64,000 bases of DNA. Source: Kibdelosporangium aridum. Lineage in GTDB: Bacteria > Actinomycetota > Actinomycetes > Mycobacteriales > Pseudonocardiaceae. The position numbers were made by a program, and so were the translations under genes. Shown here in pieces: positions 52,373 to 60,054 of the stretch (its first letter is position 1; every line of letters begins with the position of its first letter). The notes beneath the pieces are model-generated. The model was not told where the DNA came from. It saw only the letters and a list, made by a program, of their open reading frames with translations, and did no database searches. The DNA is taken from contig NZ_FWXV01000011.1 in the NCBI RefSeq assembly GCF_900176515.1, forward strand, positions 124,001 through 188,000, written 5' to 3'.

Positions 52373-53452
52373 TCAGGACCCGGTTCCTCCAGCGGTGAAA
52401 GAGCGCGGCCTGGCGGCCGTCCTGAGTCCGTTCGCGGCTACCGCGCCGAGCAGAACGATCACCGAGGCCAGCAGCAGGGCGAGATGGTACCCGTGGTGCA
52501 GCAGCGGAGCGGCCAGCAGCGGGCCGAGGATCTGACCGGCGGAATACCCTGCGGTCAACGCGGAAGCCGCGCGAGGAACCCGCAGGTGCGCGCCAATGCC
52601 GAGGGTTGTCGTCGCGATCCCGACGAACGTGGCACCGAAGAGGACAGCCGCGACCAAGGCAGCCACGGGTCCACCGACGAGTGCGGGCAACGCGATGCCC
52701 GCTGCCTGGATGATCAAAGCCACCGGGAGAAGCCGGGTCTGCGCCCAACGGCGGCCCAACAGGAGCATCAGGGCGGGTGAACCGGCCGCAGCGAGGCCGA
52801 CGAGCACCCAGGCGCCGCTGCCAAGCGGCCCATTGATAGCGGCGACAAGGAACGTCGCGGCGATGATGTAACCGACGCCTTCAAGGGTGTAGCTCGTGAA
52901 CAGCGCGACGAACCATCGTCGAGGAGCGTCCGCCGACGGCGTCGCAGATGTAGCTGGCGTGCCTGGGCACAGCGTCCACGCACCGACGGCGAGCAGTGCG
53001 GACAACCCCGCCGCCAGCCACCACGCGACCTGCCACTGCGCGTGCGCCAGCACGACCAGGCCAGACAAGGCGATCCCCGCCCCGATGCCGCCCATGCCCC
53101 AGCCCGGACGTGCGCCGACGGCGATCACGAACACCAGCGCGCTCGCCAGGCCCGCAATGAGCCTGAGCACCAGCCAGACGACCGTGCTGTGGGTGAGCGG
53201 CATCGCGGCGAGTGTGGCCACGAGCAGCACGAGCGAACAGCGATGCACGGCTTGGGAACGGCTCAGGCCCGGAATGGCTGTGCAGGCGAGCGCGCCGACG
53301 AAGTAACCCGCGTAGTTGGCGGTCGCAAGACTCGCTCCCGCCTGAGCAGTGAGACCGGCCTGGGCGGCCATCAACGGCAGGATCGGCGTGTAGGCGAAAC
53401 GCCCGATGCCCATACCCGCCGCCAGCGCCGCGGCGGCCTGACGTGCGCTCAA
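52373..53452 (-). CDS. MFS transporter, YbfB/YjiJ type
   Basis: This protein of about 359 residues has 10-12 hydrophobic helices. It opens with the YbfB/YjiJ hallmark GMGIGRFAYTPILPLM and has YTLEGVGYIIAATFLVAAI in the middle. The chosen TTG overlaps the upstream stop (TTGA); codons before it encode no membrane-like sequence and belong to the isomerase-like gene. It is probably a small-molecule exporter. It is paired with a muconolactone-isomerase-like gene and is divergent from a LysR regulator that likely controls both. Confidence 0.87.
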   Translation of the reverse strand: MSARQAAAALAAGMGIGRFAYTPILPLMAAQAGLTAQAGASLATANYAGYFVGALACTAIPGLSRSQAVHRCSLVLLVATLAAMPLTHSTVVWLVLRLIAGLASALVFVIAVGARPGWGMGGIGAGIALSGLVVLAHAQWQVAWWLAAGLSALLAVGAWTLCPGTPATSATPSADAPRRWFVALFTSYTLEGVGYIIAATFLVAAINGPLGSGAWVLVGLAAAGSPALMLLLGRRWAQTRLLPVALIIQAAGIALPALVGGPVAALVAAVLFGATFVGIATTTLGIGAHLRVPRAASALTAGYSAGQILGPLLAAPLLHHGYHLALLLASVIVLLGAVAANGLRTAARPRSFTAGGTGS

Positions 53453-53742
53453 GACTGGCCGGGGTCGTTCGGGTGCGGTTGCACCGCGGTGACGGTGATG
53501 GCCATCCAGGACCGCAGCGGCAGCGTGTCGAGCACGTTCACCCATAGGTCGTGCTCGTCCTCGGCGCGCCACAGGCCGGTGCTGCGCAGTTCGCCGATCG
53601 GCCGCCACAGCCGGACCAGGTTTCCGTTGGCCGCGAGTTCTTTGGCCCGCAAGGCTTCCGCCGCACGACGTTCGTCCACTTCGGAGGGCGAGACGCCGTC
53701 GGGGATCGTCGTGGTGATCTCGACGATGAATTCTCGTGTCAT
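53449..53742 (-). CDS. Muconolactone delta-isomerase-like protein
   Basis: This 97-residue ferredoxin-like protein matches the MIase family: EFIVEITTTIPDGVSPSEVDE at the start, RRAAEALRAKELAANGNLVRLWRP in the middle and WVNVLDTLPLRSWMAI later. True muconolactone isomerases act in catechol degradation. No other beta-ketoadipate gene is present, so this is probably a stand-alone family member. ATG 53742. It is the first gene of a two-gene unit with the MFS transporter. Confidence 0.85.
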   Translation of the reverse strand: MTREFIVEITTTIPDGVSPSEVDERRAAEALRAKELAANGNLVRLWRPIGELRSTGLWRAEDEHDLWVNVLDTLPLRSWMAITVTAVQPHPNDPGQS

Positions 53743-53787
53743 GGCCTCATCGTGCGACTGGCCCGAACTCGCCGCCACGACATGTTT

Positions 53788-53803
53788 TCTCTCGTGTGAG
53801 AGG
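53788..53803. promoter_or_regulatory. Inverted repeat in the LysR divergent promoter
   Basis: CTCTC (53789-53793) and GAGAG (53798-53802) flank GTGT between divergent genes. On the minus strand this reads CCTCTCACACGAGAGA. The CCTCTCAC half recurs at 54751 in front of the SDR gene. It is a plausible LysR-family binding site, not proven. Confidence 0.4.
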
Positions 53804-53825
53804 CTCAACCTCCTAGGATTCCGCT

Positions 53826-54749
53826 GTGGAACTGCGCCAGCTCCGGTACTTCGTCGCGGTCGCCGAGGAACTGCACTTCGGCCGGGCAGCGGCTCGGTTG
53901 CTGATCGCAGGGCCGTCACTGTCGCAACAGATCAAGGCCCTCGAGCGCGACCTGGGTGTGCCGCTGTTCGCTCGTGACCGCCGGACGGTCACACTGACCG
54001 CGGCCGGTGCGGCGCTGCTGCCCGAGGTGCGCGCACTGCTCGATCGCGCCGACGAACTGCGTCGCCGGGCTCAGCAGCTGTCCGGGTCCGAGCCGGTGCG
54101 CATCGGCTACGTCAACTGGCTGCCGCCTGATCTGACCAAGCGCACGTCCGGTGTCGCCCAGCTGTACGTGGACACATGGGTGGTGCCGTCGCACGCGCAG
54201 GCGGCACGCGTGGCCGACGGCAGCCTCGACCTGGCCGTGTGCTGGGTACGCACCGCGGATCTCACCCAGCACGGCTTGGTGGGCCGGCTGCTCGGCGCGG
54301 ACCGGCTCTACGCGGTGTCCACCGGCACGGACACCAGCCCGGTGCGGGCACAGGACATCGCGGTGCTTGTGGACGACGACGTCACATCATGGGCGTCCTG
54401 GAACTCCTACGCCGAAGAGTTCGCCCGCGACACCGGCGCTCGCGTTGTGCGCATCCACAACGGCGCCATCACCGGACCCGCGTTCTTCGACCACGTCCGG
54501 GCATGCACCACGCCGGTACTGAACTCACCCAAGGGACAGAACACGCCGCTGCCGCCGGATCTCGTCCACCGCCCGGTGATCGACCCGCAGGTGGTGTGGA
54601 CGTGGTCGCTCGTATGGCGGGAAGACGAGGTCCGAGCCACCGTGCTGGCCGCAGCCCACGCCATCACCCGTGACGTCGGCGACCTCGGCCTGCGGGAAAA
54701 GGGCGTGTGGTTGCCCGGGGACGACCCGCATCGGCCACTCGGAGACTGA
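53826..54749 (+). CDS. LysR family transcriptional regulator
   Basis: This 307-residue regulator has the N-terminal winged helix-turn-helix (MELRQLRYFVAVAEELHFGR, SLSQQIKALERDLGVPLFAR) and a LysR substrate domain that starts VRIGYVNWLP. GTG 53826. It is divergent from the isomerase/MFS pair and upstream of the SDR/NTF2-like pair. Related CCTCTCAC elements lie at both intergenic regions, so it probably controls both. The inducer is unknown. Confidence 0.93.
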   Translation: MELRQLRYFVAVAEELHFGRAAARLLIAGPSLSQQIKALERDLGVPLFARDRRTVTLTAAGAALLPEVRALLDRADELRRRAQQLSGSEPVRIGYVNWLPPDLTKRTSGVAQLYVDTWVVPSHAQAARVADGSLDLAVCWVRTADLTQHGLVGRLLGADRLYAVSTGTDTSPVRAQDIAVLVDDDVTSWASWNSYAEEFARDTGARVVRIHNGAITGPAFFDHVRACTTPVLNSPKGQNTPLPPDLVHRPVIDPQVVWTWSLVWREDEVRATVLAAAHAITRDVGDLGLREKGVWLPGDDPHRPLGD

Positions 54750-54848
54750 ACCTCTCACGAGGGAGGAAACAAGTCGTGGCGCGGCAACTCGTGCGCGCGC
54801 ACGATCAGAACGTAAGTTCCGTTCCTCCCTCGAAAGCAGGTATTCGAT

Positions 54849-55559
54849 ATGTCCACTCGCAAGGTGGCAATCATCACGGGCGCATCGCAGGGAATTGGCG
54901 CGGCTCTCGTTCCGGCATATCGCAAGCTCGGTTATTCGGTAGTGGCCGTGTCGCGGTCCATCGGCATTTCGGACGACCCCGAGGTGCTGAACGTGCGCGC
55001 TGACCTGTCGCGACCGGGCGAAGGAGCCCGGGTCGTCGAGCAAGCGCTTGCCCGATTCGGCCGGGTCGACACGTTGGTCAACAACGCGGGCACCTTCATC
55101 GCCAAGCCGTTCACCGAGTACACCGACGAGGACTTCGACGCCGTCACCGGCACCAACCTGCGCGGCTTCTTCGACATCTCCCGCAGCGCCATCGCGGCGA
55201 TGGCTGCCCAAGGCGATCCCGGCCACGTGGTGAACGTGTCCACCACCCTGGTCGACCACGCGCTTTCCCCGCTGCCGTCGGCACTCGCGTCGCTGACCAA
55301 GGGCGGCATCAACGCCGTCACCAAGTCGCTCGCGACCGAGTACGCAGCCAGAAGCATCCGCGTCAACACCGTCGCGCTCGGCGTCATCCGCACACCGATG
55401 CACGCACCGGAGACGCATGACTTCCTCGCCGCACTGCATCCGGTCGGCCGTCTCGGCGAGATCGACGAGGTGGTCGACGCCATCACCTACCTGGAACAAG
55501 CCGGCTTCGTCACGGGCGAGATCCTGCACGTCGACGGTGGCCAGAGCGCGGGGCACTGA
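54849..55559 (+). CDS. SDR family protein lacking the catalytic tyrosine
   Basis: This 236-residue Rossmann-fold protein has the cofactor motif TGASQGIGAA and NNAG (VNNAGTFIA). The active-site region reads NVSTTLVDHALSPLPSALAS followed by LTKGG: the Ser and Lys are present, but the position of the canonical YxxxK tyrosine is Ala. Oxidoreductase chemistry may therefore be altered or lost, although a small subgroup with SALASLTKGG seems to exist in actinobacteria. ATG 54849. It is followed one base later by an NTF2-like gene. Confidence 0.88.
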   Translation: MSTRKVAIITGASQGIGAALVPAYRKLGYSVVAVSRSIGISDDPEVLNVRADLSRPGEGARVVEQALARFGRVDTLVNNAGTFIAKPFTEYTDEDFDAVTGTNLRGFFDISRSAIAAMAAQGDPGHVVNVSTTLVDHALSPLPSALASLTKGGINAVTKSLATEYAARSIRVNTVALGVIRTPMHAPETHDFLAALHPVGRLGEIDEVVDAITYLEQAGFVTGEILHVDGGQSAGH

Positions 55560-55560
55560 C

Positions 55561-55908
55561 ATGAACGAGACAACGATCCTGCAGGACGTGATGGACCGGT
55601 GGAAGGACGCCGTCGACGCACACGAACCCGAGCGGGTAGCCGAGAATTTCACCAGGGACGCAATTTTCCAGGGCTTACATCCCTACGGCGTAGGCCGCGA
55701 GGCAGTGGCCGAGTATTACGATTCCCAGCCGCTCGGCCTGACAGCGGAGTACAAGATTCTCGAAACCCGCCGGATTTCCGACGACGTGGTACTCGGCTAT
55801 CTGAGCGTCGATTTCTCCTTCACCGACCGTCCGGCACTGAACGTATATCTCAGCGTGCTGGTACGCGACGACCTCATCGCCCACTATCAGGTGTCCAGAC
55901 TCCCCTGA
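55561..55908 (+). CDS. NTF2-like (SnoaL/SgcJ-type) protein
   Basis: This 115-residue cone-shaped-fold protein (MDRWKDAVDAHEPERVAENF, EYYDSQPLG, VLGYLSVDFSF) belongs to the NTF2-like superfamily. Members serve as cyclases, isomerases or stress proteins. The ATG begins one base after the SDR stop, so the pair is co-translated. No catalytic dyad can be assigned. Confidence 0.8.
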   Translation: MNETTILQDVMDRWKDAVDAHEPERVAENFTRDAIFQGLHPYGVGREAVAEYYDSQPLGLTAEYKILETRRISDDVVLGYLSVDFSFTDRPALNVYLSVLVRDDLIAHYQVSRLP

Positions 55909-55937
55909 CGGCGTCCGAACCGTAACGTCGCGGTACG

Positions 55938-55951
55938 GAAGGTCGACCTTC
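55938..55951. promoter_or_regulatory. Perfect palindrome in front of the Trypco2 gene
   Basis: GAAGGTCGACCTTC is a perfect 14-base palindrome ending four bases before GTG 55956, so it spans the translation initiation region. It could be an operator, or an RNA stem that hides the ribosome-binding AAGG. Speculative. Confidence 0.35.
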
Positions 55952-55955
55952 GGAC

Positions 55956-56291
55956 GTGGACATTGATCTGGCCGCCGCGGTGACGGCGTTGCGCGACGAG
56001 TTGATCGAGGCGGCCGCGCGGCACGACCCGGGGCAGCACATCGGGTTCAAGGTCGGCCCGATCGAGTTGGAGTTCGCCGTCGAGCTGCGGGCGGACGCGA
56101 AGGCGAAGACCGGGTTCAAAGCATGGGTGCTGTCCGCTGACGCCGAGGTCGGGGCCGCACGCGCCCGGACCCACAAGGTCAAGCTCACCGTCACCCCGAC
56201 CACCCCGGACGGCGAGGACCTGATGATCTCCGGCGACCCGGCGCGCGCACCCGGTCCTGGTGTCGAAGGCGAGGACGACCTGCAGCGCTAA
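55956..56291 (+). CDS. Trypco2 family protein (trypsin-co-occurring domain)
   Basis: This 111-residue protein (DIDLAAAVTALRDELIEAAA, GPIELEFAVELRADAKAK, THKVKLTVTP) matches the Trypco2 / CU044_2847-like family, known to sit beside trypsin-like protease-NTPase genes in predicted conflict systems. It lies nine bases upstream of just such a gene. GTG 55956. Its probable job is to bind or regulate the protease domain; the mechanism is unknown. Confidence 0.78.
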   Translation: MDIDLAAAVTALRDELIEAAARHDPGQHIGFKVGPIELEFAVELRADAKAKTGFKAWVLSADAEVGAARARTHKVKLTVTPTTPDGEDLMISGDPARAPGPGVEGEDDLQR

Positions 56292-56300
56292 GGGGGTTTG

Positions 56301-59300
56301 GTGGACCGGGTGCGGGTTGTGGGTGTCTCCGGCCCCACTGTGCCCGGCTCGGGGTATCTGGTCACCGCGGCACTGGTTCTCACGTCGGCCCATGTGGTCG
56401 GCGAAGCCGGGACTGAGGTCGTGGTGTTCCGGCCTGGTCACCCGGACACCGTCCGTGGCAGTGTGGTGTGGCGCGGCACTCCCGGCGGCCGTGACGACGC
56501 GGCCTTGGTCCGGCTCGAACGCGCCATCGTGGACGGCGGTGTGCTGCCGCGCGTGCGCTGGGGCCGGTTGGTGACCAACCTGCCCGGCACGCACGGACAG
56601 ACGTGGGGGCTGCCGGACGTGGTGCAACGCCGGGATCGGCCGGCGGAGACGGTGCAGCCCAGCGGCACGATCAACCCGGGTGACCGGGCGGTGGGCCACC
56701 GTTACGTGCTCTCGCTCGATCAGCCGCCGCCCCAAGGTGGCTCGCCGTGGGGCGGGTTGTCCGGCGCCGCGTTGTTCTGCGGAGATCTGCTCACCGGGGT
56801 CATCGCGTCGGATCCGGCTGGCTGGGGGCACGCGCGCCTGGAGGCTGTACCCGCTTATGTGTTGGTTCACGACGAACGGTTCCGCGCTGCGTTGGCCGAG
56901 CATGCCGATGGCCGGATTGTGTTGGAGCCAGCGGAGTTCCAGCACGTGGTCGAGCCGGAGTACGCCGGTCTGGTGATGTCCGCCGCGTCCCTGGTGCAGC
57001 CTCGGCGTGAGATCGTGCCGTTCCGGCACCGTGACGAGCTGCTGGGCGAACTGCTCGGGTGGGCCGAGCTGCCTGGTGTGAGCGTGCGGCTCGTGCATGG
57101 ACCGGGCGGCCAGGGCAAGACGCGCCTGGCTCGGGAGCTGGCAGGCCGGTTGCCCGCGCAGTGGACCACGGTGTGGTTGGACCCACGAGCCACGCGGGAG
57201 CAGCTCAGTACCGTGGCCGCGGCGGCGGCGCCACTGCTGGTGGTCGTGGACTACGCCGAGTCTCGGATCGATCAGCTCGACGCACTGCTTGAGGCCTGCG
57301 CGCGGCACCCTACTGTGAGCCCGATCAAGGTGCTGCTCATGGCACGCACCGCGGGAACCTGGTGGGAGACTCTGCCAGCCGAATCGGCGCCGGCGCAGGA
57401 AATCCTGGATGGTGCCGCCGCGATCCCGTTGCCCCCGTTGGAACCCGAGCTCGAAGGACGGCGTGCGGGCTATCGGGACGCAGTGGCCGCTTTCGCGGCC
57501 GCGTTGCCCGCGGTACGCGGTCACACCGACATCGATTGGCTGCCGATCGCTGAGCGGCTGCCGGAGCGCGTTGTGGAAGGTGCGGGCTTCCAGAGCGCGC
57601 TGACCTTGCACATGACGGCGTTGGCCGATCTGCTCGATGCCGCCTACCCCACCGTCGTTCAGGACGGCGCCGGCGATGTCATAGACCGGCTGCTGGTACA
57701 CGAACTGCGCTACTGGACGATGATCGCCCGTGCCCGTGGCCTCGACCAGTCCCTGAGCATGGAAACGCTGACCGACGCGCTGATCGCGGCGATCGTCCTC
57801 GACGCAGCCACCAGCGTTGACGCCCACGCAGTTCTCACCCGGGTGCCCACCCTGTCCGATCAGCCTCGCATCCGCGTCGACGCGGTCCGCCGCTGGATCG
57901 CCGACCTCTATCCGCCCGTCGTGTCCGCACGGCCGTGGGACGTCCTGCAGCCCGACCTTCTGGCAGAGCGCTTCCTTGGCCGTCATATCCAGCGTCAGCC
58001 CGACTTCCTCGACCACTTGGTGATCGATCTCGCGCAGGACCCGGCCGAACGGCTGCTCACCCTGTGTTCCCGCGCCGTAGGGCATCCGATCCTGCAGGCG
58101 CGGCTCGATGAGTGGTTGACGAGCTTGTGCGTACGGCATCACGCCACGCTCGCTCTGCCAGCCGTCCGGGTGATCGTCCAGGTCGAGCGTCCGGGACCAC
58201 TCATCGACGCCCTGCACCGGATCGTCGAGGACCCCGCGTTCCCGGTGCGGGAACTGGAAATCCTCTCCGACGCCCTCCCGGCGAGCAGTCACGTCCTCGC
58301 CGCATGGGCTGCCGACATGAGCGGGCGGCTCGCCGCGCAGCACCGCGCGGACAACAACATTCCCTCCCTGGCAACCAGTCTGCACAACCTGTCAGCGCGG
58401 TTGATCGCATTGGGCCGGTGGGAGGAATCGCTGACGGCGATCACCGAGGCAGTCGGGCTCTACCGCACGCTGGTAGCCGACCAGCCGGACGTCTATCTCC
58501 CCAAACTGGCCGACGGCTTGATCAACCTCGCGGGAGCCATGGTCCAGCAGGGGCACGGCGAAGAAGGGCTGGCGGCGAGCAGGGAGGCCGTCAGCCTCTA
58601 CCGCACCCTGGCCGCCGACCAGCCGGACGAGTTCCAGCTCGGGCTGGCCGACGCCTTGAACGGTCTCGCCGCGGACCTGGAGGATCTGGGCCAGTGGGAA
58701 GAGGCGCTGGAGACGATCACTGAAGCGGTCGCCATCCACCGTGCGTTCGCCGCGTCTTGGCCGGACGCGGTCGTGCCCGGCCGTGCCGCGAGCCTGGGCG
58801 TCATGGCGAGGCTGCTGCACCAGGCGGGGCGCCACGACGAGGCCATGCTGGCGAGCAGCGAGGCTGTCGGGCTCCATCGCGCACTGGCGGAGGCGATGCC
58901 CGACCTGTTCCGGCGAAACCTCGCCGACAGCCTGAACACCGTGTCGGGACTGTTGTCAGACCAGGGCCGGGGAGAGGAAGCCCTGGCAGCCCAGCACGAG
59001 GCCGTCGGCATCTATCGTTCGCTCGCCGCGGCACGCCCTGACGCCGTCGCCCCAGACCTCGCCCTCCTCTTGCGCAACCTGTCCAACCTGCTTGTGAAAC
59101 TGGACAGGCCAGAGGAATCCTTGGCGGCGATGACCGAGGCAGTCGAAATCCGCCGCCGGTTGGCCGTGGCCACACCAGGCGCCTTCGCAGCCGAACTCGC
59201 GGAGAGCTTGGACATTCTGGCCGCCCGGCACTGGACTCTGGGGCAGCCGCGGCAGGCGATGACGGCCTTCGCCGAAGCCGTCGACATCTCCAGGACGCTG

Positions 59301-60011
59301 CCGGACGTTCCCTTGTTCGCCTACAGATTGACCAACCTGTCCAACCGGTTCGCCGAACTAAGGGAGGCGGCCAAGGCTGTTGCGGCGAGCACCGAAGCCG
59401 TCGCGATCTACCGCAGGTTGGCAGCCGTTGAGCCGGAGACATTCCTGCCGCGACTGGCTGGCAGCCTTGACAACCATGGGATGGACCTGGAGGACGACGG
59501 CCGGCAAGAGGAGGCCGTGGCCGCGTGCACCGAGGCGGTCGAGATCTATCGCCGATTGGCGACGGCCACACCGGGCGCCTTCGTTCCCGAACTCGCCAGC
59601 AGCCTCAACAGCCTGTCAGGACGGCTGTTTCACGCCGGGCAGTCCGAGGCGGCGCTGGCGGCGATCACCGAAGCCGTCGAGCTCCGGCGTCGGCTGGCGG
59701 CCGGTCGGCCAGAGGAGTTCCTGCCGGACCTCGCGACCAGCCTCGGAAACCTGTCGCACCGGCTGTCCGAGCTCAACCGGATGGACGAGGCACTGGCGCC
59801 GATCACTGAAGCCGTCGAGCACTACCGTCGGCTGGCCGCGGATCGGCCGGAAACCTTCCTGCCCGATCTCGAAGGCAGCATGCGCAACCTTGCCTACCGG
59901 TTGGCCGAGCTGGGCCGGTTGGCGCAGGCCAAGGCGGTGTACACCGAAACCGCCAGCTTCCTGAGCACCGCCCGGCCCGACCTCTTCCCACCCGGCTCGC
60001 TGGACGCTTGA
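56301..60011 (+). CDS. Trypsin-like protease-STAND NTPase-TPR protein
   Basis: This protein of about 1236 residues has three parts. The trypsin-fold domain (1-200) has a full triad: His31 in TSAHVVG, Asp66 in RDDAALV, Ser154 in WGGLSGAALF. The STAND-type NTPase has Walker A HGPGGQGKTRLA near 265 and Walker B LLVVVDYAES near 311. Twelve tandem TPR-like units of about 46 residues (from about 694 to the end; consensus SL.NLS.RL..LGR.EEAL) close it. GTG 56301 follows AGGGGG. Like caspase/trypsin-STAND proteins, it probably oligomerises after sensing a ligand through the repeats and then activates the protease, as in defence or self-killing. Confidence 0.87.
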   Translation: MDRVRVVGVSGPTVPGSGYLVTAALVLTSAHVVGEAGTEVVVFRPGHPDTVRGSVVWRGTPGGRDDAALVRLERAIVDGGVLPRVRWGRLVTNLPGTHGQTWGLPDVVQRRDRPAETVQPSGTINPGDRAVGHRYVLSLDQPPPQGGSPWGGLSGAALFCGDLLTGVIASDPAGWGHARLEAVPAYVLVHDERFRAALAEHADGRIVLEPAEFQHVVEPEYAGLVMSAASLVQPRREIVPFRHRDELLGELLGWAELPGVSVRLVHGPGGQGKTRLARELAGRLPAQWTTVWLDPRATREQLSTVAAAAAPLLVVVDYAESRIDQLDALLEACARHPTVSPIKVLLMARTAGTWWETLPAESAPAQEILDGAAAIPLPPLEPELEGRRAGYRDAVAAFAAALPAVRGHTDIDWLPIAERLPERVVEGAGFQSALTLHMTALADLLDAAYPTVVQDGAGDVIDRLLVHELRYWTMIARARGLDQSLSMETLTDALIAAIVLDAATSVDAHAVLTRVPTLSDQPRIRVDAVRRWIADLYPPVVSARPWDVLQPDLLAERFLGRHIQRQPDFLDHLVIDLAQDPAERLLTLCSRAVGHPILQARLDEWLTSLCVRHHATLALPAVRVIVQVERPGPLIDALHRIVEDPAFPVRELEILSDALPASSHVLAAWAADMSGRLAAQHRADNNIPSLATSLHNLSARLIALGRWEESLTAITEAVGLYRTLVADQPDVYLPKLADGLINLAGAMVQQGHGEEGLAASREAVSLYRTLAADQPDEFQLGLADALNGLAADLEDLGQWEEALETITEAVAIHRAFAASWPDAVVPGRAASLGVMARLLHQAGRHDEAMLASSEAVGLHRALAEAMPDLFRRNLADSLNTVSGLLSDQGRGEEALAAQHEAVGIYRSLAAARPDAVAPDLALLLRNLSNLLVKLDRPEESLAAMTEAVEIRRRLAVATPGAFAAELAESLDILAARHWTLGQPRQAMTAFAEAVDISRTLPDVPLFAYRLTNLSNRFAELREAAKAVAASTEAVAIYRRLAAVEPETFLPRLAGSLDNHGMDLEDDGRQEEAVAACTEAVEIYRRLATATPGAFVPELASSLNSLSGRLFHAGQSEAALAAITEAVELRRRLAAGRPEEFLPDLATSLGNLSHRLSELNRMDEALAPITEAVEHYRRLAADRPETFLPDLEGSMRNLAYRLAELGRLAQAKAVYTETASFLSTARPDLFPPGSLDA

Positions 60012-60054
60012 TGTCGTGGCGTTCGGGATGCGACCGTCGTGTTGAATTCACGGC

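Noticed and set aside
53449..53742. Catechol/beta-ketoadipate degradation operon
   Set aside because: Only a muconolactone-isomerase-like gene is present; no catA, catB or pca gene accompanies it.
55887..58385. Open frame of about 830 codons on the minus strand
   Set aside because: It is antisense to the trypsin-STAND gene. The protein contains no domain and lacks a credible RBS, while the opposite strand has a complete catalytic triad and Walker motifs.
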